From positions 120,788,543 through 120,852,542 of the forward strand of contig CM043960.1 in assembly GCA_014529385.2 (NCBI GenBank): DNA of 64,000 nucleotides. Direction: 5' to 3'. The position numbers were made by a program, and so were the translations under genes. This stretch comes from Adiantum capillus-veneris. Taxonomy: Eukaryota; Streptophyta; Polypodiopsida; Polypodiales; Pteridaceae. The notes under the pieces were generated by a model. The model had not been told where the DNA came from. It searched no databases and saw only the letters and a list, made by a program, of their open reading frames with translations. Shown here piece by piece: positions 31,948 to 43,376 of the stretch; position 1 is the first letter of the stretch, and every line of letters begins with the position of its first letter.

Positions 31948-33292
31948 TGAAACACCTGTTCAAAGACCCTCTCTTCAGAAGCATCACCAAGAAAGCACTG
32001 GGAAAGCTCAAGAAAGATGTGGGGATGAATAAACCTAGTGCTTGGAATCTATTTGTTCGGAGTGTACAAAAAGAAATCAAAACTTCGGGTCCTCGGGTTA
32101 AAAAAGCCAATGAGGCACATATCAAACATCTCACAAAGGAGGTAGCGCAACCAGTCTCTAGGAAGGCTGCCGGACTGGCTCCGAGGATGACCACATGTGA
32201 TGGCTTGAAGCTAACTCTCACCTGGCCAACGAGCAGCCGGAGGAAATCAAGAAGGCGAGATTGCTCTCTAGGGAAACGTTCCTTCAACCAGAGCCTGCTA
32301 ACCAAGCACATTTTTTTAGGGCTTTGAAGGTGAAGAAGAGTCGAGGCCGCATGCAAGTGCTCGATGATGAGAAAGGGAATACAATTCAAAACCAAGATGA
32401 GATGGCTGGACTTATGCTCAATTATCTCAGCCAGATTATCGTCCAGCCAGAGACCCAATCTCAGGAAGTGGAAGAAGCTCGAGCGTCTTTACTTGGGAGT
32501 GTTGGAAAGAAGGTTCCCCAAGAAGGAAGCCAACCATCTGAAGAGGAATACTCAGCGGCACTTAAAGCTCTTGGCAATGAAAAGTCCCCCAGTTGGGATG
32601 GACTGACGGCTGAATTCTTCAAGGAATTCTGCGATGATCTCAGGGGTCTAGTCACACAGATGGCCAATCAAGCGGTTTCCAAAGAGTCGTTGGATACAAG
32701 TGTTAAGAGAGGGCTTATCAAGCCCATCCCCAAACAGATCTGCTGCTCTCAACTTAAACATTGGCGTCCCATTACGATGATGTCAATAGCATACAAAATT
32801 ATTGCCAAGGTGGTAGCTCTCAAACTTGCCCCCCTCTTGAGTCGGATAATCTCTCCCCATCAACACGGGTTCATTAAAGGGAGATCTATATATGACAATA
32901 TCTTGGCAGCAATGATAGGAATCGATTATGCATCCTTCTCCAAGAAAGAGCGCATCTTGCTGCAGCTGGACCTTGACAAAGCCTATGACAGAATAGAATG
33001 GTCCTATATAGAAGAAGTCATGGGAGCTCTGGGCTTTGGGCCTCGCCTTTGTCGCCTCATACGCACACTAGGCGTTGGCAGCCAATCAGAGCTCTTGTTC
33101 AATGACATAATTGTGGGCTCTTTTGAGGTTAAAAGGTCTATTAAGCAAGGATGTCCCCTGGCCCCCTTGCTGTTCGCCATCGGGTCGCATCCTCTCATTA
33201 TGATGGTCGAAGCCAGTGCTGCACGAGGAGAGATTCAAGGCTTGGCATTACCGGGAAACGACCAGCTACTGGCCAAAATGTTTGCAGATTGA
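31920..33292 (+). pseudogene. LINE ORF2: linker and reverse transcriptase core
   Basis: After a linker (KDPLFRSITKKALGKLKKDV) the RT core lies in one 343-codon frame (32261-33292). It shows LIKPIPKQI, KHWRPITMMS, HQHGFIKGRSIYDNI, motif A QLDLDKAYDRIEW (about 32961-33000) and motif B GCPLAPLLFAI (about 33150). The frame is broken inside motif C: FAD is followed by TGA because one extra T follows GAT near 33290, so the catalytic aspartate pair is not translated intact. The aspartate of motif A is present. Confidence 0.88.
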
Positions 33293-34925
33293 TTTGCTCC
33301 TATTCTTGAAGGCGTGCCCTCAAAAGGTCAGGAGAGATCTGGAGATTGTGCAAACATTTGCCGTGGCCTCGAGATCCAAGTGCAATATAGAGAAGTCAAG
33401 GCTTATCTCCTGTCGGAGAACGACTCTTTTGACCCTTCAATCTGGACAGAAGAGATTATCTCAAAAGGGAGTCTTTTCAGACACCTGGGAGCCCCCATAG
33501 GGGTGGACGTAACCCACAGGCAAAGATTTCAATGGGTCCTTGAAAAAATAAGCTAAAAAATGAGAAGATGGAAGTTTATTCTCCTCCCTTCCAAAGCCGG
33601 ATTAGAGTCATTCACCTCTTATATGATCCCGTATATTGCTTTCCTCAGCCCCGTGCTCAAGATGGCCAAGTGTCACTGGAAAGAATTCTTAAAACCAGTT
33701 AGGAAAAATAACACGAAAACCTCCCGGCCATGGCAGTGGGCTAGATGGGAGGTGGTTGCTTGCCCGATAGACCAAGGAGGGCTTGGCATTCTTAACCCTG
33801 TATCCCATGCTGATGCCATGTGTGCCAAATTAATGGTCTAATTGGCTAAATAGGACCAAGCTTGGGCTATCATGACCAAGGATATGCTTGATGCAGTAAA
33901 ACTGAGATCGAAAGGGGGAAAGTGGAAGGGGGTTGTGATGCACGACAAACTTCTCGCCCCGACTCTCACGGGAGCTGATGAGGAAGTGCAAAAGAGCAAC
34001 TGAGGTTTTGGAATGGGGGGAAGAAACCAGATACTTTAAGAACTCCATTTTGCAATGGTCCCGTTGGCTCTCTAAAATATTGGGGCCGCCGCAAAGCCCC
34101 TATTGGATAGAAATGGCCAGGAATGTGAATAATAAGGGGCTCGTTCGACTAGAGCAATTCTGGGATGGTAACAATAAGTGTTGGAAAACTGCTGACTCTA
34201 GCAATCCAATTTCAAATGAATGGCTTTGAGATCTTACTAGTATACAGGGTGTAAAAAGAGATTGATAAGGTGTTGATGCCAATTTGTGAATCCAATTTTG
34301 AATGGGACGCTTGGAGATGGCCCGGGAGTAGCCTCTTTTGAAAACCACATTCTAAAGGCATTTACCATGCATTAATGCACGAGGCTAACTAGTGTAGCCC
34401 CCTCAACAAATTATGGAAGAGGCACTGGATGGAAAAACGGTGGGAGGGAGTCATGTAGAACATTTGGAAGCCAAGGTGGCCTTAGTATATGAAGGTACTT
34501 CTGAGGAAAGTGATGTGGGGTGCTCTACCAACGGCGTAAAGATACAAGAAAGAGGAATCGGGTCCTCGAGGTGCAGAATAGCTGGTGAAGACCTAGCCCA
34601 CCTTTTCAGGGGATGCCAAGCTATCAGTGGCATGGCTGGGAAAATATGCAAGTGGATTCAAAGGACATGGAAAATTAAGTTCTTCAAGGCTGATCTGCTC
34701 TTTGGTAGTAACAGGATGAGAAGTCCTGCTCTTCTTGTTTGCGCTCAAATAATCAGATACTACTTCTTTCACAATATTTGGCAAGCAACGAACTGCCGCG
34801 TGTTTGAGGGGGATCTGACTGTGGAAAGCTTTTGTGAAATCATACAAGAGAGTAGAGTGACGATCCACATGATCGGATGCAAACAAGCCTTAGAGTGGTC
34901 TCTTTGTCAAGCAGAAAACTTGTAA
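33293..34925 (+). pseudogene. LINE ORF2: thumb/C-terminal region and zinc-finger end
   Basis: Pieces in shifting frames cover SLFRHLGAPIGVDVTHRQRF, MRRWKFILLPS, MIPYIAFLSPVLKMAKCHWK, SRPWQWARWEVV, GGLGILNPVSHADAMC and the final stretch CRIAGEDLAHLFRGC, GKICKWIQRTWKIKFFK. That last part is the zinc-binding region found after plant LINE reverse transcriptases. At least six frame breaks are visible. Confidence 0.85.
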
Positions 34926-35045
34926 TCTTTTGACTCTCAAGGCTCGGTCTGAGCTTGAGGTTGGTGTATATTTCTGATGTTCTTAATACTATCCACTCAC
35001 AATTGTGAGTTTTGCAAAAAAAAAAAAAAGAATGGCTTGGTTTTT

Positions 35046-35990
35046 GATAGGCTTTCCTCCTAGAATCAGATCATTCTTAAAAAGCGGATCTTCCAAGTTT
35101 GCTGCACCCATTTGTAACTATTTCTTGCCAGACCTCTCATGGCCAGCAACATGCAACTTTAAAAAGACGATGGTGTAGGGAATGGTCTCCTAGAGATCGG
35201 CAGAGGCCGGGAGCCACTGTGGGAACTGTTATTATAGAGGAATGGTCTGTAGGAGACCATTCCCGACCGTCATAGGTCCAAGGGAGGGGGGCCAGAGACA
35301 ATGACCTGCGTGAGAATTATGGGCAGAGAAAGCGACCCCAGGCAGATTACGCGATGTTGACAGCGACTGTAGGTAGATTACGTGAATTGACAGTGACGTT
35401 TAAAATCACGAGAGATGATGTGGGTGCCAATGATTGGCAAAAAACAAATTGCATTCAAGCTGCTGATGTGTCACTCATCCAACGGCTATAGGCAAACATT
35501 ACGTGATTTAATTTTAACTGAATGGAGGACCATGATCTATAGCCCCCTCCTCTGGATTGTGACGGGGTCTTTAATAGCCACTTTTACATCTTGAGTAGAA
35601 GTATGTGCACTCTTCCCAAAATGGGGCCAATCGTAGGAGACATTTGTTATTGACCTTTTTAGATATTTCTGTTCAAAATGGGTTCAATCAAGGGGACCAA
35701 TGTGTTATGGAATTTTGAAAATATTTGGTTATGTCTCCCCGCTCTAGTGACTCCGTTGCTCGATACTATTGCATACTATCTCATGCATTGTGCCACCTAC
35801 TCTCAAGTTGGACCATCGGGGGGCCAATAGATTGTCGTGTACTACTATCTCTTTTCATTGGCCACCTAAGTTTCATTTATACGTTCGTATAATTATTTTT
35901 ATATGTATAAAAGGTAATTAAATGCATATATATATGTTATATGCATTTATCTATATAAAGTATATTTTGTATCTACATAATTTCTATTTA
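35046..35990. other. Non-coding flank with a short hairpin
   Basis: No gene. A hairpin joins GGAATGGTCTCCTA (about 35179-35192) to TAGGAGACCATTCC (about 35250-35263). A short GTAGATTACG / GCAGATTACG duplication follows at 35340-35385. The rest is A/T-rich with ATAT runs near 35920. Confidence 0.5.
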
Positions 35991-36300
35991 TCCTACCTAA
36001 ATCAATTCCAAATGTGAGTCAAACTCTACACAAGGAAAGTGATTACTATTCTACCTACCTAAATCACCTTCAGTGCGAGTCAAGCTCTATACGTGACATG
36101 CAATTTCTATTTACCCTAGCTAAATCACTTCCAATGTGAGCCAAACTCTACACGAGGCAAGCGATTACTATTCTACCTACCTAAATTACCTCTATTTTGA
36201 GCATTGCTCTACACTTGGTAAGCAACCACGATCTAAGTCTACTAAGTTACTTTAAGTGTGAGCATAGCTCTACACAAAGAAGTAACTACTAATTTAAGTT
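35991..36300 (+). repeat. Five-unit minisatellite, about 60 bp
   Basis: Units of the type CTACCTAAATCACTTCCAAT-GTGAGYCAAACTCTACAC recur at about 35993, 36051, 36115, 36175 and 36234, increasingly diverged toward the right end. No coding content. Confidence 0.85.
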
Positions 36301-36639
36301 TAAAATTTTTATTTATTTCTAATATAGAATTTATTTTTAATTAATAGCTCAATGAACATATATGATATATACATATCGGGGTTTTAGAGTTCGCAAACTT
36401 TTCAATAAAGATGCCCACAATGGTAAAAGGCTCGCAGAGAATGACTCTATATAGAACATTTTATTTTGATTAAACTATATTTCAATCAGATTGCTAAGAA
36501 ATTGTACAAAACGGTGATATGGCTGATGTGGAACCATATAATACATTCATTTAATTGGGAGGATTGTATAATATGTCAGATTAAAGCGTATTATAAATAC
36601 CCTATAAAAAGTACAATGTCGCTTAGCTAATCACCTTGA

Positions 36640-39383
36640 GATAAGAGCTTAGCCGTGTCTACCATATCTATTATCATAGTCAGCCATAGTTGGTCTTGCT
36701 TTCCAACTGAGACCACAAATTTGGCACATTGGGCTTCTAGATGAATAACATGGCTAAGTATCCCGATACCACCTTGCTCCACTAGCCTAGCAAAAGACTC
36801 CCATTTGGCCCATTTCTAGGGCGTCGAGTTTCGTGTTATTTTTCACAAAAAATATTTTCAAGAATTCTTTTGGGTTGTATATGGCTATCTTGAGGAGTGG
36901 GCTAGCGAAGGCTATATACGGCACAATATGATAAATGATATGATCACTTTAACCTTGCTTGGGAAGGGAAGAATCACATACTCCCACCTTTGCATCTTGC
37001 ACCTTACCCTATCTAAGACCCAATGCATTATGTTGACTCCCAAGGGGGCTCTCATGTGTCAAAAGATCTTTCCTTTTTCCAAAATCTCTCCAATCCATAG
37101 AGATGGGTCAAATAAGTCGTTTTTTGAGAGTGAGATCGGTCGTTACTTCTCAATATTACACTTTGATATTGAGGCTATGGCAAATGCTTGCACAATATCC
37201 AGAGCCTTCATGATTACTTGAGGGCTAGCATTCAAGAAGAGAAGATAGTCATTTGTAAAGAGCTTTGCCCGAAGTTGTTCATTGTCAAGCAAGGCCAGCC
37301 CTTGAATATCCCCTCTCACAATAGTGGCTTAAAGCAAGGTCAGCCCTTGAATCTCCCCTCTCACAGCAGTGGCTTCAAGGCCTCGTAACTAGAGGATGAG
37401 AACCGATGGCAAGTAGAAATGGTGCTAGAGGGAATCCGTGGTTGATTGACCGTTTGATTTCAAATGCATCCACAATTCTATTAAATAGGAGCTCAAATTG
37501 GCTTCCAGTTCAAAGGGTGTGTACGAGCCGACATAGCCTCAACCCAAAGCCTAGCAATATCATGACCTCTTCTATGAAAGGCCATGTGATCTTGTCATAG
37601 GCTTTGTCTAGGTCAAGCTAGAGAAGGATACACTCTTCCTTGGTTGCATACTCGATGCTGATCATTCTAGAATGTCATCATAAATTGACCTTTCTTTGAT
37701 AAATCCGTGTTGATGAGGGGTAATGTCTTTGTCTAGGAGGGGAGATAGTTTGAGGGCGACAGATTTGGCAAGAACTTTTTATGCCACTCACATCATAGTG
37801 GTGGGCCAAAATTTTTTTCAGTTGGAGACCAGCAAATTTGCTTATGGATAGGTTTAATGAGGCTCCCTTTTACACTTGAATCCATAGCTCCTTTGAATAG
37901 GGCTTGGTTAGCCATATGCGTACTCGGGGGACTTAAGATCCTTCCGAAATTTTTTGAAAAACTCCGTAGTCAACCCATTCCAATCAGGGGACTTTTTCCT
38001 TGCCAAGTGCTTGAAGTGTGAGAGAGCATTTATCCTCGATAAATGCCTTGTCTAGCAGGTTGACTTCCATTTGAGAGACCGTCTTCTTGACACTCCCGAG
38101 AAGAGTTGCTCTAACTTCATCCACTTCTTGGGAACAAGCCTACAACAATCAAGCATCAACTTAGACATTTCATCTAAGTTGCATTGCATTTCCTTCCCCA
38201 TCTGTGTGCTTGTGGAAAAGGCCCCGTCTCCTCTTAACTTTCAAGGCCCTGAAGAAGTGTGCTTGATTGGTAGTCTCTGGTGGAAGGTAAGTCTCTCTAA
38301 ATAACAATCTTGCCCTTCTAACCTCCTCAATTCGTTAATCAGCCAAGTCTTCTTTTACTTCCAACCACCTCTTTTGCTCCACTTCTGAGGCCAACCCTTC
38401 CCTTTCTTAGTGGCTAAACGATCTACTTCATCTCCAAGTTGTTTCAGGCACACCTTATTATGGGCCTTTTTCATTATAGGGCTTGAACTTTCAACTACTT
38501 TTTGAATACTCTTGGCAAAGCTATCCCAGGCTTCAGGATTTTCCAAATTAACATCTCTATTAAGCTTTCTCAAAGCTTTTTTGATCAAGCTTTTAAAGAG
38601 AGGGTCTTTGAAGAGATGGACACCTGTGATAAGTAGCTTCTTAGATCCTTTGGGGTGCTATCCTTTCCCTTTGGGTTTTTTGAGTTTCATGTCCAACAGT
38701 AGGTGATCTGACACGCTTTGTGATTCCACCACCTTCATATCAAGAAATAATGAAATCCAATCGTATTGATGAGAGAAGTATCATTTGTCAAACAAAGATG
38801 CCACGTGGGCATATTGTAGGTTGATGTGCGTAAACATGTGTGCTATTCCAAGAGCCAACCTCCCACATGTCCATTAGAGCCCATTTCTCATAGAGGCTCA
38901 ACCATTGTTTTCTTGATCCTACCAGTAGACTTGAGGACCCTGTCCTATCCTTTTTCTTCTCCACCATATTAAAGTCTCCTACAAGAAGCCATTCCCCTTC
39001 AATAGGTATCTTTGAGATGCATCCCAAATTTTTGTCTCTTTCCTTAGCAGAGTACAGGGGCCATATATGTTAACAATGGTGATTGGCTGATCTACCCAGT
39101 TGACACTCACTACTAGGGCTCTTCCAAAGGGGTGTTTGAAGGAAACCTTAGTCTTTAGATCCCTGTCCACAATAGTGAGGATGCCATTGTACCCGTCTAC
39201 TCCCTTTCCATAGGATATTGGATTCTTCCCCACTCCTTTCCCACTGCTTGCTTTCTTTTGTTGAGAGCATCTAGGTGATGCTCCTGAATGACCCATTAGC
39301 TAACTTTCTTAACGTTTTTGACTTTCTCCCAGAAGAGGGCATTCTTCTTTTGGGTTTTTAATCCCTTCATGTTCCATGACTGG
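36640..39383 (-). pseudogene. LINE ORF2 (endonuclease and RT), heavily broken
   Basis: Minus-strand pieces: QSWNMKGLKT, QEHHLDA, TIVDRDLKTKVSF, PITIVNIYGPC, EGEWLLVGDFNMVEKKKDRT, WALMDMWEVGSWN (endonuclease), KKALRKLNRDVNLENPEAWD (linker), then RT pieces on the minus strand between about 38060 and 37090 and the post-RT region to 36640. Stops and frameshifts occur throughout. ORF2 appears to start at an ATG overlapping the ORF1 stop (TAATG, near 39383). Confidence 0.8.
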
Positions 39384-40803
39384 ACAACAATACCTTCCAT
39401 TATTAGGAAAGGGGCACAAACTCTTCCAACTTGAGGAACTCTTCCTTTGTAATCTCTTTTGTGTTTTCCTTCTCCATTGGCATTTTCCCAGCATTAGTTT
39501 GGGAGCTTGCCCACTTAATTGTCATAAGGTTCTCGAAGTCAATATCCTGGAGCGCATAAAAAAGCTTGTAGTATAGAAAGGGGGTTTTTGGTTATCCGAT
39601 GGGAGTTCTTTCTATTGACCAATCACCCTATCTTGGGATTTGAATTGCTTTCTAGGAGATATTGGAAACCTACTACCATCCTTCGTCTTTCTTCCTAAAT
39701 GTGGTTGAGAGCATGATCTTTTGAAACACTAGGGTTCTTGTTTTTTGCTGAGTGACAAACGAGAAAGGATAGCTAGAAACAACCTTTCCAATGCTGTGTT
39801 GGGTATGTAAGGACTTCTCTAATTTTTCAAGGGTTTTTGTGTTATCTTTGAGCTGCCCATTCTTCCCAGATTGTTTCGTGCTCTTTTGTGGTGGGATCTT
39901 GGTTACAATGGCTATCTATGGTGCTACTTGCTTGTCTCTTTCCCCATCCAATGGACCTGTAGTCATGACCGTAGTAGTGGGGCAAGACCTTGCAAAGTAC
40001 CCGAATTTGTTGCACTTAAAGCAAGCACCAAAGAAGATGCCAAAGTTAAGGGGGATAATCTTCATGCCGACCCCCACATTTACAACAAGATTCTTTTCTG
40101 AGATCCCACCAGATGTAAAACTTATTTTCTTTGGTACATGCTACTCTACTCAAGGGCACAAACAATGGGGTACTAATTAAGGCTGCCAAGTCTTTTAAGT
40201 TATTCCTCAGCCATAGTGAGAGGTTGACAAACTCCACCTAATCTGGGTACACATCCTTAATACGATCTGTGGATTCAAAGGAGAGATCCCAAGGGAGTAC
40301 GCACACCGGAAAGTGGTCGAAGAAAAGTGTTTAAATTGGACTAAAAAGAAACCATTTGCAAAGTATTGTGCAAACACCATTGACCCACTCTGATCGAGGA
40401 TATTTGGGCAATATAACGAATTAATCAAGTCGGCTTTGGTGGGTACCTTGTCCCTAAAACCAAACATTAGCATAGAGCTCGGTGAGTTGTTTCTTGATTA
40501 GTCCTGGAGAGACAGCCACATGGTGAGAGCATCTTCAATCTCCACACTTTGCGGGAGTGTCTTCCTGAGTGCTTGAAAGGCTTTGTCAACCTTGGCACTT
40601 TCCACTTCGCTGACAAGTGTAGCTGATTCCTCCAATGACCTCTTGTTAAGAGTCAATGCGCTTAGGATGAAATCAGCAAGCTCTTTCTTAAACTTCATCT
40701 TGCACAGTTTAAACTCTTTCTTATTTATCATGGAAGTGCCATTTAGAATGCACCCTTTGCCGACCGTTCCACATTGTTTTGCAATGTGCCGTCTTTTGAG
40801 CAT
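39380..40803 (-). pseudogene. LINE ORF1 (DUF4283-like and CCHC regions), broken
   Basis: ORF1 starts MLKRRHIAKQC. It contains KVDKAFQALRKTLPQSVEIE, then FGFRDKVPTKADLINSL and YFANGFFLVQFKHF, the DUF4283-like nucleic-acid-binding region also present at 46670-47170. The knuckle near 40025-39984 reads CFKCNKFGYFARSC, so the expected histidine is tyrosine (CAC to TAC change), which should abolish zinc binding. It ends EEFVPLS followed by TAA. Confidence 0.75.
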
Positions 40804-40830
40804 CTTAATCTATAGTGAAAATCCTAGAGA

Positions 40831-41281
40831 CTTTAACATCTGACAATTCTCTAATATGGGCAAGCCACCGAGGAATGAAATTTGGGTTCCCTTTAGATTA
40901 TTACACTATTTTTTAACAAGGCCATATATCATAGTTACATCACAGTATCCTACATGAGAGGATGAGAGAATATGACCCAATCCTGTATCTTTAGAAAAAT
41001 AATTTGCCATCATTAAATTTTTACATTGGCTATGTGACCCCTAGATAACGTTGGCTGCAGAAACATAACCAAGGTGATGAATAGAAACTTCATCACCCAC
41101 CCCCTTACACACTTTAAACTCTTTCTTATTTATCATGGAAGTGCCATTTAGAATGAACCTTCCCCAACCGTTCCACATTGTTGTGATGTGCCGTCTTTTG
41201 AGTACATGTTTCACTTTGCATGCGAGCGGGGCATGCTCTTGAGTACTGTTTGTACACCCTGGGAGGTTCTTTCCTTGTGTG
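40831..41281. other. LINE flank with a partial ORF1 duplication
   Basis: 41111-41206 repeats about 100 bp of the LINE ORF1 start (40696-40803), from TTTAAACTCTTTCTTATTTA to GTGCCGTCTTTTGAG, in the same orientation. No other feature is seen. GTGTG at 41277-41281 is the left flank of the copia element. Confidence 0.75.
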
Positions 41282-42094
41282 TGTTAAGTATGGAGCCTGA
41301 TTTACCCTTGTAATTTTCTGTGGTAAAAGCGCACATTTGAAAGGCCCCCATTATGAGGAGAAGCGATCGTGCGTGAAGGAAAATCACTCACCGGAAACCA
41401 AAATTTTCACGGACAAGAATCAGGGGTAACTTTAAAGGCCTCGGGGGCGGAGGCCCTCGAGACTTTTTTTTCGCCGGAATATTATGGCCGGACGACGGCC
41501 GAAAAGTGGTCGGAAAACAACCGGTCGGTTGGTCGGTGGCCGGTAGTCAATGGCTAATGGCCGGTGGTCGGAAGTCAATGGCCGGTGGTCGGTGGTCGGA
41601 CGTCAATGGCCGGTGGCCGGTGGCCGAATTCAATGGCCGGTGGCCGAATTCAAAAGCGGACTTGTCTTCTCAAGGGCGGCCACACATGGACGGATTGGAG
41701 GGTCCGATTTGGACTTATTCGCACAAGGGCGGCTACACATGGCTGTCTCTCATAAGAGAGGGCAGCCCTTTTGGCCTATAAAAGGAGGCCATTTCTACAC
41801 ACATTTCATAGTGTGAAGTTGATGCAACAAGGTGAGTGTGAGGTGGTGAGAGTGAAGCAAGGCGGGAGCTCCATTAAGGGTATAATCCCTTTGTAAACTA
41901 CTTCTTGTTTTGAAGTACTAAAGCCATTGAGTGGCTGCTTTCCCGTGGACGTAGCCCACATTGGGTGAACCACGTATATTGTGTGTACTCTCTCTCTCTC
42001 TCTCTCTACTCTATAATCTCGTGTATATAAATCTGTCTCTCTCCATTAAGTAATCTACTCAATTATCTATTTAGCTACGTCTTATTTCCTAACA
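41282..42094 (+). repeat. Copia 5' LTR
   Basis: 813 bp, TGTTAAG...CCTAACA. A TATA box (CTATAAAAGGAGG) lies at 41777-41784. Upstream, 41498-41655 is an array of GGCCGGTGGTCGGAAGTCAA-type units whose number differs between LTR copies in the window. A (CT)n run is at 41989-42008. Confidence 0.93.
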
Positions 42095-42096
42095 AC

Positions 42097-42108
42097 TGGT
42101 ATCAGAGC
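42097..42108 (+). promoter_or_regulatory. Primer-binding site, initiator Met-tRNA
   Basis: TGGTATCAGAGC, two bases after the LTR, is the classical plant copia PBS complementary to the 3' end of initiator tRNA-Met. Confidence 0.95.
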
Positions 42109-42167
42109 AAGGTTTGCTCGTAGCTAAATTATCTCAAGGAAAGGATTCCTTGAATTGAGTGGGAGTT

Positions 42168-42968
42168 ATGGCGGAGGAAGGGAAGCTCAAGATTGAGAAG
42201 TTCAACGACAAAAACTACCAACATTGGAAGATGCAGATTGAAGACTATCTCTACCAGAAGGACCTCTATTTGCCACTAGGCGGTCTTGCGAAGAAGCCCG
42301 CAACAATGGCAGATGAAGCATGGATTGTCCTTGATCGAAAGGCACTGGGAACAATCCAGTTAAGCTTGGCGTCAACGGTGGCCTTCAATGTTTCGGAGAT
42401 GAAGACCACGGAGGACTTGATGAAGTCACTTGACGACTTCTATGAGAAACCATCGGCATCCAATAAGGTATTTCTTATGAAGCGCTTGTTCAATCTAAAG
42501 ATGGCAGAGAATGGTTCAGTTGCAGAACACCTAAATGACTTTAACACAAACATAAGTCAACTTCGATCAGTGAAAATCAATTTCGATGACGAAGTGCAAG
42601 CTCTCCTTATACTATCATCTCTACCGGATAGTTGGGACAGCCTTGTGATGGCTGTAAGTAATTCTATCTTTGGCACAAATACTCTTAAGTTTGATGATGT
42701 TGTGGCTGTTCTCCTAAGCGAGGAAATGCGAAGGAGAAGCACAGGAGAATCATCAAGTGCTGCACTATCAGTGGAAACAAGAGGAAGGCTTAAGGAGAGG
42801 TTCAAAAACCAAAAGGGTCGTGATCGCTGAAGGCGGAGTAAGTCACGCACAAAGTCAGTTCTTGAATGTTGGAACTGCGGCAAGAAGGGCCACGTCAAGA
42901 AGGATTGCTGGTCCAAGAAGAAGAAGGAGACAGAGTCTCAAGACAACAAGCCAACATCGGAGGCCAAT
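42168..42968 (+). pseudogene. Copia Gag with CCHC knuckle, one in-frame stop
   Basis: ATG at 42168 (MAEEGKLKIEKFNDKNYQHW) starts a typical copia Gag: FNDKNYQHWKMQIEDYL, WIVLDRKALGTIQLSL and the UBN2-type region LNDFNTNISQLRSV, LLILSSLPDSWDSLV. A TGA at 42828-42830 interrupts it (likely former CGA). In the same frame follows the knuckle CWNCGKKGHVKKDC (about 42872-42913), a complete CX2CX4HX4C. Gag packages RNA in the particle. Confidence 0.92.
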
Positions 42969-43376
42969 GTGGCAGGTAAAGTAGAGCAAGATGCTCTAAT
43001 TCTGTCATTAGACAATGTGTCTAATTCCTGGATAGTAGATTCCGGGGCTTCATTCCATGCGACACCACACAAGCAACATTTCCAAGACTACACCAAAGGT
43101 AATTTTGGGTATGTATACTTGGGAGATGATGAAGCTTGTGAGATTGTCGGCAAAGGTACAGTTTCTGTCAAAACTGCTAACGGAAATGAATGGAAGCTTA
43201 AAGATGTTAGGCATGTTCCTTCTCTTCGCAAAAATTTGATCTCTACAGGACAATTGGACGATGAAGGTCACAACATTGCATTCGGAAACAAACGGTGGAA
43301 GATTTCAAAGGGATCTTTGGTGGTTGCCGAGGGTGAAAAAGTCGGTATACTTTACTTGTGTACTGTTAGCACGTAA
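42969..43376 (+). pseudogene. Copia protease and pre-integrase part
   Basis: Same frame as Gag. The active site is WIVDSGASFHATPHK, followed by KGTVSVKTANGNEWKLKDVR and the pre-integrase stretch to VGILYLCTVST. It ends in a TAA at 43374-43376, after which the frame continues (PSACAATTEVDSAVWHYRLG), so this is a nonsense change and not the end of the protein. The enzyme would cleave the Gag-Pol precursor. Confidence 0.9.

Larger units (their letters stand above)
31466..35045 (+). mobile_element. 5'-truncated LINE with poly(A) and 17-bp target duplication
   Basis: The insertion spans about 31483-35028. AGAATGGCTTAGTTTTT (31466-31482) and AGAATGGCTTGGTTTTT (35029-35045) flank it, with one mismatch. 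It begins inside the endonuclease and ends with CTCACAATTGTGAG (34996-35009) and about 14 A. Every major ORF2 region is still recognisable, but separated by frameshifts, so it is dead. It lacks the 5'-terminal endonuclease part and ORF1. Confidence 0.93.
36630..40830 (-). mobile_element. Minus-strand LINE with ORF1 and ORF2, 3' end missing
   Basis: ORF1 (about 40803-39380) and ORF2 (about 39383-36640) are both recognisable on the minus strand. The copy stops in ORF2 after the WxxMIxDM region (near 36640). The C-terminal zinc region, terminal palindrome and poly(A) are absent. Loss of the 3' end with a retained 5' end is the reverse of normal LINE truncation and implies later deletion or recombination. 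Confidence 0.85.
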
